A stretch of DNA of 62,648 nt from Sutcliffiella rhizosphaerae (lineage in GTDB: Bacteria; Bacillota; Bacilli; Bacillales; Bacillaceae_I), in contig NZ_CAKJTJ010000023.1 of the NCBI RefSeq assembly GCF_917563925.1, positions 1 to 62,648 of the forward strand, given 5' to 3'. Shown here piece after piece: positions 1 to 8,871 of the stretch. Each line of letters begins with the position of its first letter. Position 1 is the stretch's first letter. The notes below the pieces were generated by a model, which saw only the letters and a program-made list of their open reading frames with translations, was not told where the DNA came from and searched no databases. The translations under genes were made by a program, and so were the position numbers.

Positions 1-118
1 TTGGAGGGCAAGACGTAGACTCCTGCGGGAGAAGTGGCCAATGTGAGACCCCGCAGGCGAAGCCGAGGAGGCTCGCGGGTCACCCGCGGAAAGCGAAGTC
101 TTGCACGGAAATCAATAG
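1..118. repeat. Dispersed GC-rich palindromic repeat, copy 1 (left part may be cut by the window)
   Basis: GC-rich block unlike the AT-rich surroundings. It shares the segments ACTCCTGCGGGAG, CCGAGGAGG and CCCGCGGAAAGCGAAG, in the same order, with a second copy at 42884-43000. Its right end reads into CACGGAAATCAATAGC. It has no coding potential. It lies just downstream of liaR, where it could fold in the transcript. Similar elements are common in Bacillaceae genomes; origin and function are not evident here. Confidence 0.75.
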
Positions 119-190
119 CGGCATTTATTGTCGGCCATTATATTGTTCGTCTTTTTGTTTGTGTCCTTTAGTTTTGTCCCAGCCTCTTTA

Positions 191-835
191 TTACTTTTCC
201 TCTCGCAACACACCATGTCTATTAGCGTAAATTGCCGCTTGTGTACGATCTGCTACTTGGAGTTTACTTAAAATATTACTTACGTGAGTTTTCACCGTTT
301 TTACTCCAATAAATAATGTATCGCTTATTTCCTGGTTTGTTAGCCCATCACCAAGACACATTAAAACTTCTAATTCCCGCTCCGTTAGTTCGTCGTGAAG
401 TGCTTTTGATGGAGCACGAAACCTATTAATCATTTTATTTGCTACTTTAGGTTCGATGACAGGTTCATTTCTCACTGCCTTTTCGATTGCCTTTATTATA
501 TCTTCTGCCCTTGCAGTTTTTAACAGATAGCTATACGCTCCAGCTTCGATAGCAGGAAAAACTTGTTCATCATCAAAATAGCTTGTTATTATAATAATTT
601 TACATTCTGGTAAAAATGTTATGATTTCTTTCGTTGCCTCAATGCCAGTACCATTTTCCATCAATAAGTCCATTAGTATTACGTCCGGCTTTTCTTTTCT
701 TGCTATCTCAATAGCAGCTTTACCACTTGACCCTTCGCCTACTATTTCAATAGAGGGTTCTGTTACTAAGTAAGCCAAGAGCCCTTTTCGAACCATATCA
801 TGATCATCAATTACCGCTACTCTTATCTTTTCCAT
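191..835 (-). CDS. liaR: Response regulator LiaR-type (NarL/FixJ family)
   Basis: 214-residue DNA-binding response regulator of a cell-envelope stress two-component system. The receiver domain covers about residues 1-120, with acidic pocket DDHD near residue 10 and phospho-acceptor Asp56 in ILMDLLMENG. The C-terminal LuxR-type helix-turn-helix (about 148-210) contains LTEREVLEV-like and GLTNQEI segments followed by KTVKTHVSNIL. The chosen ATG is one codon inside the longest frame because GAGGAGG sits at the right distance from it; it overlaps the liaS stop as TGATG. It is the last gene of liaF-liaS-liaR. In B. subtilis LiaR drives liaIH in response to lipid II-binding antibiotics; no liaIH is in this window. 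VraR is the equivalent name in staphylococci. Confidence 0.9.
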   Translation of the reverse strand: MEKIRVAVIDDHDMVRKGLLAYLVTEPSIEIVGEGSSGKAAIEIARKEKPDVILMDLLMENGTGIEATKEIITFLPECKIIIITSYFDDEQVFPAIEAGAYSYLLKTARAEDIIKAIEKAVRNEPVIEPKVANKMINRFRAPSKALHDELTERELEVLMCLGDGLTNQEISDTLFIGVKTVKTHVSNILSKLQVADRTQAAIYANRHGVLREEK

Positions 836-1911
836 CAATTTTCCTCCTCTCTTATAGGTACATGAATTTCAATATGAGTTCCCTCTCCTTTTTTAGAGCG
901 GATACTGAATTGTCCACCTATCTCTTCACAGCGCTCTCTCATAGTGTGTAAACCATAGGATGATTGTTTTTGAGTGTTTAGTTCAAAACCTTTTCCATTG
1001 TCACTAATAAATATGTATACATATTGTTTCCCTTTTTGATGCATGTCCAATTTCACACTTGTTGCATCGGCATGCCTGAGAATATTAGATAAGGCTTCCT
1101 GTATGATCCGGAACAAGTGATCTTCGGTAGCATTGGACAGTGTATCTATATCCTGAATATCCTTTTGAAAGGTTATTGGCGTACGTTCTTCCAATTCTAC
1201 GAGCAGCTTTTGAATGCCGACACTGAGCGTATCATTTGTAAGTGAAATTGGTCTTAGATGAAGGAGTAAAGCTCTCATTTCTCCTTGAGCCTTCGCTGCA
1301 ATAGATGCGATATCTGTAAGCTGTTTCTTCGCCTCCTCAGGATAAGGATCAAACATCCTGATGGCTGCTGATGACATGATACTAAGTGCGAATAACTGCT
1401 GGCTTACTGAATCATGTAGTTCCCTCGCTAATCTTTGTCTCTCTTCAATTGTAGCGGCATTATGTGCTTTAATAGCTAGCTCGTTTTTTTCGTCGGCAAG
1501 CTTTTGTAAGGATTTCACTTGGTTTTGAATTTTATAAGCTAACTGATTAATATCTTCCGTTAATCGTCCAAGTTCGTCCTTTCCCCCCACTGCAATCCGC
1601 TCAGAAAATTTCCCCCTGGCTAATGTCGCGATAAATGTGGAGAGATCATCCAATCTATTTTTCATATATCCACTCTGTTTATAGCCAAAATAGATACTCG
1701 TCAAGACCGTGATAATAAAGGAAGTAGCGGCAATAATCACACTCCATTCCACATCTACCAACAGCCCCTCCGGATAAAACAATAATAGAGTTTGAAAAAA
1801 TAGAAAAAACAGAAAGGAAGATACGACAGATACTACAATAAAAGATCTGATGTACCAGAATCTAAGACTCTCAATCTTTTTTCCTTTTTTATACGTGGTC
1901 AATTCGAACAT
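835..1911 (-). CDS. liaS: Sensor histidine kinase LiaS-type
   Basis: 358-residue membrane histidine kinase, partner of the adjacent LiaR. There are two membrane segments (about 22-45 and 55-78) with only a very short outside loop, so it is an intramembrane-sensing kinase. A HAMP linker follows (about 80-130), then the HisKA_3 dimerisation helix with phospho-acceptor His166 in RELHDSVSQQ, and a C-terminal ATPase domain with the N-box near RIIQEALSNILRHA and a G-box ISDNGKGF. It overlaps liaF upstream by 23 bases. The ATG at the given start is unusually close to AGGAG; a TTG three codons later is a possible alternative start. In the family, LiaF keeps this kinase inactive until cell-wall stress occurs. 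Confidence 0.88.
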   Translation of the reverse strand: MFELTTYKKGKKIESLRFWYIRSFIVVSVVSSFLFFLFFQTLLLFYPEGLLVDVEWSVIIAATSFIITVLTSIYFGYKQSGYMKNRLDDLSTFIATLARGKFSERIAVGGKDELGRLTEDINQLAYKIQNQVKSLQKLADEKNELAIKAHNAATIEERQRLARELHDSVSQQLFALSIMSSAAIRMFDPYPEEAKKQLTDIASIAAKAQGEMRALLLHLRPISLTNDTLSVGIQKLLVELEERTPITFQKDIQDIDTLSNATEDHLFRIIQEALSNILRHADATSVKLDMHQKGKQYVYIFISDNGKGFELNTQKQSSYGLHTMRERCEEIGGQFSIRSKKGEGTHIEIHVPIREEEN

Positions 1912-2683
1912 CTCCTATTTTCATTTCAAGGACAATATTGAGTTTTCTCGTCGCCTCCGCATAGTTTGATGATTCAAAAAACAACTGATTACCTTTTCCT
2001 TCTGAAGTATCACCAAAAATATTTAAATGTCCTACTTTCACTTTTGCCGTAATCTTAATAGGCAAATCTTCGGGAATGAGCATTTTTAAGTCGGCAACTA
2101 CACCTTTTATCTGAATATGTGTTTCCTTATCAGGGATATATGCCTTACTAAAGTCAAAATAATAATCACCAACTACATTCCAAACTTTCAATGGCTCTAC
2201 CGCCCAATTTTGTTTATTCATCTTCATATCACCAACCGTAATAACCCGTTTGGTTGATTTTGCTTGTTTTCCCTCTTTCTCTACTAGATCTTGCGAATTA
2301 AATAAGTCATTAAATTCATCATCATTTTTAGTTATAAACACCTTGACTGGTCGTTTATTAACAAACAATTTTAATCCAAAATATATAATTAACAACGGCC
2401 ATAACTTCCAAAACATATTGAATTCAAAAAATAGTAAGTCAAGGCGATCAAGTAGTAAAAGGACTCCAAATGCAAGTAGAAATATGCTAATAAAAAGGGC
2501 ATGTTTATGATAAAAAAGGGTGTCCACCAACAACTTTAATCCTAGAAGAATTATCAACACTGGGTAATAGGTGACAAAATACTGCTTTATTTCCAAGGAA
2601 ATGACACCAATATTTACAAGAAGTAACATAATTCCTATAAAAACAAATATGATAGCGATTATTTTTTGATTAAATGCTTTCAT
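1889..2683 (-). CDS. liaF: Cell-envelope stress inhibitor LiaF-type membrane protein
   Basis: 264-residue protein with four predicted N-terminal membrane helices (within residues 8-108), a charged linker and a soluble C-terminal beta-rich domain (about 150-264) typical of LiaF/VraT/DUF2154 proteins. In the family it is the negative regulator of the LiaS kinase. It is the first gene of liaF-liaS-liaR and overlaps liaS. An AGGAGG lies 14 bases before the ATG, a long spacing; no better in-frame start exists. No LiaR-type operator was recognised upstream. Confidence 0.87.
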   Translation of the reverse strand: MKAFNQKIIAIIFVFIGIMLLLVNIGVISLEIKQYFVTYYPVLIILLGLKLLVDTLFYHKHALFISIFLLAFGVLLLLDRLDLLFFEFNMFWKLWPLLIIYFGLKLFVNKRPVKVFITKNDDEFNDLFNSQDLVEKEGKQAKSTKRVITVGDMKMNKQNWAVEPLKVWNVVGDYYFDFSKAYIPDKETHIQIKGVVADLKMLIPEDLPIKITAKVKVGHLNIFGDTSEGKGNQLFFESSNYAEATRKLNIVLEMKIGDVRIDHV

Positions 2684-2926
2684 TTCGTTTTCTCATTCCT
2701 CCTTCCCCTACAAGTCAACAAATTGAAGGATACTTATTATTATTTCTAGTTAGTTGAAGACGCAATACACCTGAAAGTAAGTTCATGTGCCCTGAACAAT
2801 CTCAAGTATTTGCTAAGGTCTATCAATAATTAGAGATAATCTTATTTATACTAACATTTTACTATTTATCTAATCCAAAAAACCTGACCTCCAGAAAGTT
2901 TCTATATCCGTCTTAAGTCGGAAATA

Positions 2927-3170
2927 GAAAAGCGTAAGGCGCCCGTTTAGCGACGTACAAACTGGAACTCGCCGTATGAGATAAAGAAAACACGAAGAGC
3001 GCAAGCGATTCGATGTTGCCTTATCGTAAGGAGACGAGGGAAGTTTGCTAGTCGCTGGCGCCTGGAGCTAGACAATCAGAAAAGCGTAAGTGCCTTGGTC
3101 AGCCCCGAAAAGCAAAAGATGAGGCGGTGAGAAGTTTGGGTTTCACCTTCTTGTCGGATCGGCTTATGAC
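2927..3170. repeat. Composite palindromic intergenic repeats (liaF to PAP2 gap)
   Basis: The 554-base gap 2684-3237 holds no gene. Two adjacent elements are visible. Bases 2927-3070 form an imperfect long inverted repeat: GCGCC...GCGAC on the left is answered by GTCGC...GGCGC on the right, around a centre rich in short hairpins. Bases 3071-3170 are a different element, beginning GACAATCAGAAAAGCG and containing CAGCCCCGA and TTCACCTTCTTG. It recurs at 34172-34267 (same strand) and, shortened, at 42240-42298 (opposite strand). Both look like non-autonomous dispersed repeats. The rest of the gap (2684-2926) shows nothing definite. Confidence 0.65.
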
Positions 3171-3237
3171 CTCGTGAGGTTCTTTGTTATTCATACATAA
3201 AAGTAAAAGAAAAGGAATGAAACGATTCTAATAAAAA

Positions 3238-3915
3238 TCACCTTGAAGGTCTGTTTGCAAAGAAAGTATAAATCCATTCATATAATAGTAATCCAATTAC
3301 CAAACATATATATCCGATGGCATAGCCCGCTAGCACATCAGATGGGTAATGGTAATTTAGGAAAATTCTACTAACCCCAAGTAAAAAAATAAATAAAGCA
3401 CCTATAATTGCAGTAGGAATTCTGTATTTATCTTCTTTCATGTATTTTAAAAGCAAATATAATAGTAGTCCATAAAAGAATATCCCTATCATGGCATGTC
3501 CACTCGGGAAACTAAGACTTTCTGCCCCTGGGCCGGTCATCGGACGTTCTCTACCAGTATAGTCCTTTAGCCATTTGTTCAGTTCATTAACAATAATTAC
3601 CCCTACTACAAGTATTCCCATCGCTGCATAATCTCTTTTTCTCCACCAAATCAAAGCTAGTGAGATAAGTAAAATGATAATTACACCCTCTTTATCCCCA
3701 AGCATCGTGAAGATATGAAAGAAAGAAATAATACTTTCGATACCTAGACCATTTACAATTTTCCTTATGGTGTCATCAAAAATAAATGTTTGTTCACCAA
3801 CAACTTGGAAAAATGACCAAAGGAAAAAACCTCCACAACTAATAAATAGTGCAAGCCTGCTCCATCTTCTAAATCCACTATACTTTCGTTTTTCGTTTCC
3901 TATTTGACCTTCCAA
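3238..3915 (-). CDS. PAP2-family membrane phosphatase
   Basis: 225-residue integral membrane protein of the type 2 phosphatidic acid phosphatase superfamily. All three catalytic motifs are present: KDYTGRERP (KX6RP), FPSGHAM (PSGH) and SRIFLNYHYPSD (SRX5HX3D), spaced as in bacterial undecaprenyl-pyrophosphate or lipid phosphatases. About six hydrophobic helices. The start is taken as TTG because AAAGGGGG precedes it by seven bases, whereas the upstream in-frame ATG has no ribosome binding site. Substrate is not determinable: undecaprenyl pyrophosphate recycling (BcrC-like) or phosphatidylglycerophosphate are the usual choices. Confidence 0.85.
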   Translation of the reverse strand: MEGQIGNEKRKYSGFRRWSRLALFISCGGFFLWSFFQVVGEQTFIFDDTIRKIVNGLGIESIISFFHIFTMLGDKEGVIIILLISLALIWWRKRDYAAMGILVVGVIIVNELNKWLKDYTGRERPMTGPGAESLSFPSGHAMIGIFFYGLLLYLLLKYMKEDKYRIPTAIIGALFIFLLGVSRIFLNYHYPSDVLAGYAIGYICLVIGLLLYEWIYTFFANRPSR

Positions 3916-4027
3916 AAAAATGCCCCCTTTCTCCATCTATTTTACTAAATTTATGAAAGTTATGACTATTCTTTTTCTTCTGAGTCATATAAACTAGATT
4001 AAAAGATAATCAAAAAGGGGCATGGCT

Positions 4028-5230
4028 ATGTTAAACAAATTAAATATTATGTTGGAAAACCACTTTGATGAAATGGTGGAAATTAGACGTTACCTACATC
4101 AATACCCAGAGGTTTCTTTTAAAGAGTTTCAAACTGCTGCATACATAGCTGATTATTACAAAAAACTAGGTATATCTTTCCGTTCAAATGTAGGTGGCAA
4201 TGGCATAGTAGCAACCATTGGCGGTGGAAGACCAGGAAAAACTATTGCGTTAAGGGCTGACTTTGATGCTCTACCTATTCAGGATGAAAAAGAGGTGGAG
4301 TATAAATCAAAGGTTCCTGGTGTAATGCATGCTTGTGGTCATGATGGTCACACTGCTACATTATTAGTATTAGCAAAATGTCTCAATGAACTAAAAGATG
4401 ATCTAGAAGGAACAGTTGTCCTTATACATCAACATGCTGAAGAATATGCACCTGGAGGAGCAATCGCAATGATTAATGACGATTGCTTAAAGGAAGTAGA
4501 TGTTATCTTTGGAACACATCTTTGGTCAGGAGTAGAGTTAGGTACGATTAAATACCGTGTAGGTCCTGTAATGGCGGCAGCTGATCGTTTTACTATTAAT
4601 GTAAAAGGATCTGGTGGTCATGGTGCACAGCCTCATAAAACAAAGGATGCCATTGTAACAGCATCCCAACTTGTTCTAAACTTACAGCAAATCGTAAGTC
4701 GCAGAGTGAACCCTATTGATGCAGCAGTTATTTCCGTTGGTTCTTTTAAAGCAGAGAATGCCTTTAACGTAATAGCAGACACTGCACAACTCATTGGCAC
4801 TGTGCGTACATTCAACGAAGAGGTAAGAGAGCAAATTGAAGTTGAAATCAATACTGTTGCAGCTGCAACTTGTGCTTTAAATGGTTCAACATATGATTAT
4901 GAATTTACTAGAGGATATCCTGCAGTAGTAAATCATAAAGATGAAACAGAATATTTAGTTAGTATCGCCTCTAATGTCGAGGGCGTGGATTATGTAACAG
5001 AAAATGAACAACATATGGGGGGAGAAGATTTCTCCTATTACCTGCAACATGTGAAAGGTACGTTTTTCTTTACTGGGGCAAAGCCTGAAGGAGTAGAAGT
5101 TGCTTATCCTCATCATCATCCTAAGTTTGATATTAATGAAAAATCTCTATTGATTGCTGCTAAAACATTAGGTGCTGCAACTGTACTATACCATCAGCAC
5201 GAGAAAGAAAAACTTGTTAGCTTACAATAG
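4028..5230 (+). CDS. yhaA: M20-family metal-dependent amidohydrolase (YhaA-like)
   Basis: 400-residue cytoplasmic peptidase/amidohydrolase of the M20D (IAL-hydrolase, N-acyl-amino-acid deacylase) group. Visible features: the entry segment RRYLHQYPEVSF, the metal-binding HACGHDGHTA (about residues 101-110), HAEEYAPGGA with catalytic Glu and metal ligand, and GGEDFSYY plus a C-terminal HHHP segment. The dimerisation insert begins near residue 180 (GSGGHGAQPH). The second ATG is used, since AAAGGGG is too close to the first. It sits next to ecsC as in B. subtilis. Natural substrate is unknown; hippurate-type or N-acetyl amino acids are typical. Confidence 0.87.
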   Translation: MLNKLNIMLENHFDEMVEIRRYLHQYPEVSFKEFQTAAYIADYYKKLGISFRSNVGGNGIVATIGGGRPGKTIALRADFDALPIQDEKEVEYKSKVPGVMHACGHDGHTATLLVLAKCLNELKDDLEGTVVLIHQHAEEYAPGGAIAMINDDCLKEVDVIFGTHLWSGVELGTIKYRVGPVMAAADRFTINVKGSGGHGAQPHKTKDAIVTASQLVLNLQQIVSRRVNPIDAAVISVGSFKAENAFNVIADTAQLIGTVRTFNEEVREQIEVEINTVAAATCALNGSTYDYEFTRGYPAVVNHKDETEYLVSIASNVEGVDYVTENEQHMGGEDFSYYLQHVKGTFFFTGAKPEGVEVAYPHHHPKFDINEKSLLIAAKTLGAATVLYHQHEKEKLVSLQ

Positions 5231-5249
5231 AAAAGTAACAATGAAAATA

Positions 5250-5288
5250 AGCAGTCCGGTACAGGCTCATAGCCTATACCGGACTGCT
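5250..5288. terminator. Bidirectional terminator between yhaA and ecsC
   Basis: Perfect stem AGCAGTCCGGTA with its reverse complement around a 15-base centre. It is followed by T-rich sequence on the plus strand and by a short, weaker T stretch on the minus strand. It separates two convergent genes. Confidence 0.85.
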
Positions 5289-5289
5289 A

Positions 5290-6003
5290 TTATTTTTCTT
5301 GTAAAATCCTGATACGGTAGCAGTTTTTGGCTGTACTACCTAACTGATCAAGAAAATTATAATTTGCGTAAGCTCCGACAACCGCACCAAATCCTGGAAT
5401 CATCTGTAACATTTTAATTAAGTCAATATGATCCCGGTATTCTTGTTGGAAGGCTCTCCAATCCAATTCTTTTGCTGCCTCTTTATGTTCTTCCCAATTT
5501 TCAATATACTTTATTACCTCTTTTTTTCGTGTATCGCTTGAAAATGCCAATTGAAAAATATACAAAATAAACACTCGTTCTTCATATTCCTTCGTATTAA
5601 ATCCGTAAATGTTCGCAACTTCAAAAAGAAATTTTATTTTAATGGATAAGAGCAAAGGGAAATCAGCCATAGCGAGTAGAATACCTCCAGCGCCAGTACC
5701 TGCACCTTCCACTGCTGCTGTTTTTTTATAAACGTTCAATTTTTCACCTATTAATTCCTCTTTTTCTTGTAACGTCATGACAATACTATTAGAATTTGAT
5801 TTGGTTGTGATGTTACTTCCCATCAATGTGCCTTGAACCATCTTTTTTATACTTTCTGTCATCACAGTATGAACCTTTTCTGGAATAAGTGTGTTCACTT
5901 TATTTTGGGCACCTTTAGATATACGCTGGAACATGCTAGATTTTTTTATAAAAGTCATTTTCCATCTTCTAACTTCTTCCATCGCTTTTTCTTCATATAT
6001 CAT
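5290..6003 (-). CDS. ecsC: EcsC family protein
   Basis: 237-residue protein of the EcsC family, distal gene of the ecsABC cluster. A glycine-rich hydrophobic stretch (GAGTGAGGILLAMADFPLLL, about 100-125) suggests membrane association, and a second one (IPGFGAVVGAYANYNF) lies near the C-terminus. Start placed at the ATG preceded by AAGGAGTG, three codons inside the longest frame. The gap to ecsB (about 155 bases) contains a terminator, so ecsC may have its own promoter. Molecular function of EcsC is unknown. Confidence 0.85.
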   Translation of the reverse strand: MIYEEKAMEEVRRWKMTFIKKSSMFQRISKGAQNKVNTLIPEKVHTVMTESIKKMVQGTLMGSNITTKSNSNSIVMTLQEKEELIGEKLNVYKKTAAVEGAGTGAGGILLAMADFPLLLSIKIKFLFEVANIYGFNTKEYEERVFILYIFQLAFSSDTRKKEVIKYIENWEEHKEAAKELDWRAFQQEYRDHIDLIKMLQMIPGFGAVVGAYANYNFLDQLGSTAKNCYRIRILQEK

Positions 6004-6117
6004 GATATACACTCCTTATAAGGGATAATATCTCCCATATGGGTCATTTATATGGAAAACCTCATTAAGTTATACGAGTTGATTATCGGAAATGTTCCCT
6101 AATATTCGTTTGTATCT

Positions 6118-6153
6118 AAAAACACCCGTGTGACCATTCGATCAAACGAGTGT
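6118..6153 (-). terminator. Terminator after ecsB
   Basis: Imperfect stem ACGAGTGT/ACACCCGT (one mismatch) with T-run on the minus strand, directly downstream of the ecsB stop. Confidence 0.65.
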
Positions 6154-6158
6154 ATGTA

Positions 6159-7373
6159 TTAAAGTTTAGCAATTTTTGTTTTCACAACAAGTTGTACATA
6201 AAGAATGGAGAATAAAATACCTCCAATAAGCACTATTACAGCCTGTGTAAAAGGAGCTACAATGACAACTGCCACTCCGAGGATTATGGACTGAGTAATA
6301 AGAATATACATAATCATTTTTGTAAAGGCACTTAACCGTTGTTTTTCATCTAAAGGATAGATGGTTAGCCATAATTTATTATAATGATGTCTCCACATTG
6401 GTATCAGCTGAAAACCAGTTAAGTATAAAACAATTACTGGTACTAAATAAGTGGAATATCCAACAGGAAGCAAAAATAGCAACACCAGACCTATCACAAG
6501 CAGTCGACCAAATAAGCCAAAGTAATCCCCAGATCTCAGAAATGTTCTTAAATATAAGTATTGATAAGAATTTCTCTTTTCGTAAGAGGTGAATACAAGT
6601 AACAAATCAAGCCATTTTCTTCGTTTAACTTTTCCCTTCAAACCAGGTACATCTACGAATAAATTAGCAACACGATAGAAAAGCTGCATACGCTTTGTTT
6701 CATTTTCAATTAGCAGCTCCCATTTCCAATTCATCTTTGAAGTTGCTTTTTGAAAATAAATCAGTAACAATATCATAACTAATAGGAGCATACCTATAAG
6801 AAGCATATTCGCTCCTGAAAAAATAAGATAAAGAAGCCCGAAATTTAGAGCCAATCTAATCCACCAATCAATCAGCCTGATTTTCTTGTCTGTATAATGA
6901 GTTAGCAACCATGTTAACCAAAGGTTCCAAGCTTTTATTCCAATAAGGAGGATAAATACAGCAACAAGAGTTTGGAAATTAGCTTCAGAAACTCTAAACC
7001 ATAATGGTACAGAAACACCAAAAACTAAAAGTAAAAAATAACTTTCTAATACGATGGAATACAAAAACGATTTATTTTTATAAGGTTTTAATTTTTCTTC
7101 TAATGGTAGCAAGAAGACAAGATCAGGATCCTTCAAAAATGTATGGATACTACCTCTTGTCAATAACAATGAAAGTACTGCTCCCATTAAGAGAGCATAT
7201 GGAAAATCAGGAGGAACAATTTCCAACCAATTCTGATACGCGAGTGCAAGTCCACTTAATAAAAATATCATGACAATCACTAAGTGATCATTGAACATGT
7301 ACCGTAAGTATTTGCGAGTATCATTTACATATTGACTAAAACGATTTTTCCACAATTGATCTACATTAAACAT
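6159..7373 (-). CDS. ecsB: ABC transporter permease EcsB
   Basis: 404-residue polytopic membrane protein, about ten hydrophobic helices, with a basic cytoplasmic loop (about residues 205-265). It is the membrane partner of EcsA. The start overlaps the ecsA stop by eight bases, so the two are translationally coupled. In B. subtilis loss of Ecs affects protein secretion, competence, sporulation and processing by intramembrane protease RasP. The transported substrate is not certain; export of peptides that inhibit RasP has been proposed for the family. Confidence 0.9.
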   Translation of the reverse strand: MFNVDQLWKNRFSQYVNDTRKYLRYMFNDHLVIVMIFLLSGLALAYQNWLEIVPPDFPYALLMGAVLSLLLTRGSIHTFLKDPDLVFLLPLEEKLKPYKNKSFLYSIVLESYFLLLVFGVSVPLWFRVSEANFQTLVAVFILLIGIKAWNLWLTWLLTHYTDKKIRLIDWWIRLALNFGLLYLIFSGANMLLIGMLLLVMILLLIYFQKATSKMNWKWELLIENETKRMQLFYRVANLFVDVPGLKGKVKRRKWLDLLLVFTSYEKRNSYQYLYLRTFLRSGDYFGLFGRLLVIGLVLLFLLPVGYSTYLVPVIVLYLTGFQLIPMWRHHYNKLWLTIYPLDEKQRLSAFTKMIMYILITQSIILGVAVVIVAPFTQAVIVLIGGILFSILYVQLVVKTKIAKL

Positions 7374-8106
7374 TGCTTTCTTCCTTTGTCAGCTGAAGAT
7401 ATAAATCATCCAAAGAAGCCATTGGCATTTTAAATTGATGTCTCAATTCCTCTAAAGTTCCTTTAGCTCTTACTTCGCCTTCGTGTAAGATAACAAAAGA
7501 ATCACAATACTTTTCGGCTGTTGCCAAAATATGTGTCGACATGAGAATACCAGCACCGCTCTTTTTGGCTCTTTCCATCAGTTCAAGAAGTGAGTGAATT
7601 GCTAATGGGTCCAATCCAACAAACGGTTCATCCACTATGTATAATCTAGGTTCAATTAAAAATGCAGCCAAAATCATAACTTTTTGTTTCATCCCCTTTG
7701 AAAAATGCGCAGGGAACCATTTTAATCGCTTTTCCATTCTAAATTCTTTCAATAAGGGATGTAACCTGGATTCAAATGTTTCTTTACTTAATCCATAGGC
7801 CATTGCTGTCAATTCCAAATGTTCATACAGTGTTAACTCATCATATAGTATTGGTGTCTCTGGAATAAATGTGAATGTGGAGCGATATTTGGTTGTATCA
7901 TCTTGAATGGAAATGCCATCTATTTTTATGGACCCTTTCTTTGGTTCCATCGTTCCAATCACATGCTTGATGGTGGTACTTTTTCCAGCACCATTCAATC
8001 CAATTAACCCTACTAGCTGATTTGGTTTCACTCGAAAAGAAATATCTTTCAGCACAGCCTGATTTGTGTAACCGCCTGTCAACCCACTAATTTCCAATAA
8101 ACTCAT
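7366..8106 (-). CDS. ecsA: ABC transporter ATP-binding protein EcsA
   Basis: 246-residue ATPase. Walker A GLNGAGKST (about 37-45), degenerate signature FSKGMKQK typical of this subfamily, Walker B LYIVDEPFVGLD and switch His in STHI. A good ribosome binding site (AAAGGAT) precedes the ATG. First gene of ecsA-ecsB. The 765-base gap upstream toward hit contains a candidate structured RNA on the other strand and the putative ecs promoter, which was not resolved. Confidence 0.92.
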   Translation of the reverse strand: MSLLEISGLTGGYTNQAVLKDISFRVKPNQLVGLIGLNGAGKSTTIKHVIGTMEPKKGSIKIDGISIQDDTTKYRSTFTFIPETPILYDELTLYEHLELTAMAYGLSKETFESRLHPLLKEFRMEKRLKWFPAHFSKGMKQKVMILAAFLIEPRLYIVDEPFVGLDPLAIHSLLELMERAKKSGAGILMSTHILATAEKYCDSFVILHEGEVRAKGTLEELRHQFKMPMASLDDLYLQLTKEESNV

Positions 8107-8229
8107 ATCGATCTATCCTTTCTAAAAGCCTTCTATGTATAATAGTTACTACAGAATAACGCAAATTCCTTTTTAAAATGGATGTTTTCACATCCTTTGT
8201 TGTTTTTCGATTAACAACAAGATACTATT

Positions 8230-8258
8230 TTGTTCTTTCTCTGCATTTATTTTATATA
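8230..8258 (+). promoter_or_regulatory. Candidate sigma-A promoter for the ecsA-hit intergenic RNA
   Basis: TTGTTC and TATATA separated by exactly 17 bases, reading rightwards into a region without a gene. Hexamer matches are partial, so this is a prediction from spacing and position. Confidence 0.4.
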
Positions 8259-8265
8259 TTATTTT

Positions 8266-8816
8266 CCCCTTCATAAATTTTACCATAACATAATTTCTGA
8301 AAAAGTGCGCATCATATGTAATGAAGGGGAAGAGAGCTTCGAAACCTTAGTTCACTTCTTATAAATGAGGTGACTGTCAAAGACAGTATTGCTTATTTTA
8401 AAAAGTGGTAAGGATTTTCTCTAAATCGTTGTGGGACTTAACCTTCTACAACTCAAAATCAATCATTAAAATGGACTCCGAATAAGTTTGAAATGAGGTG
8501 TTTACAGGCGACACTTTATCTTAAAAGTTGTAACCTGTGATATTCATTTTTATTATGTGGTGTTCATTAATGAGACATCTAATGTCACACTACCAAGTTA
8601 CTCCAGTTGTGAAACTTAGTAACAAGGGGATGATTGTATTGAACAGGAAAGCTAAACAGTAACACATTTTTTATCAAATGAGGTGTTTATCAAACACAGT
8701 TATTTGAAGTTTAAAATGTTGTTTTTGTAAGCTTCTCCTATTCGAAATGAGAAGCATCGATGTCTCTCTTCCTCTTCTGACAAGCAAGAGCCTCTGCTCT
8801 TGCTTGTTTTCGTTTT
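8266..8816 (+). ncRNA. Candidate structured non-coding RNA between ecsA and hit
   Basis: No convincing ORF lies in this region. AAATGAGGTG occurs three times on the plus strand (8363, 8491, 8676). Each is followed at once by a short hairpin whose arms differ in sequence (ACTGTC/GACAGT, GTGT/ACAC, GTGTTT/AAACAC) and then by an A/T-rich TTAAAA plus TG-rich segment. Further hairpins are GTTGT/ACAAC (about 8428-8452), GTTACT/AGTAAC (about 8597-8622) and GCTTCTC/GAGAAGC (8731-8755). A strong terminator closes the region at 8781-8816, and a promoter-like sequence opens it. It could instead be a long hit leader, but the terminator lies before hit. Confidence 0.45.
8781..8816 (+). terminator. Strong intrinsic terminator upstream of hit
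   Basis: Ten-base-pair perfect stem CAAGCAAGAG/CTCTTGCTTG with a six-base loop, followed by TTTTCGTTTT. No plus-strand protein gene lies immediately upstream, so it must end an RNA or act as a leader terminator for hit. Confidence 0.8.
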
Positions 8817-8871
8817 ATATGTGGCTTAAAGCGTGGTAAAATAAGAAAAATAATTCAAAGAGGTGATCTTG

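Noticed and set aside
4633-4851. Antisense ORF within yhaA
   Set aside because: Shadow frame of a conserved gene with no start signals; the same holds for the many other antisense frames in this window.
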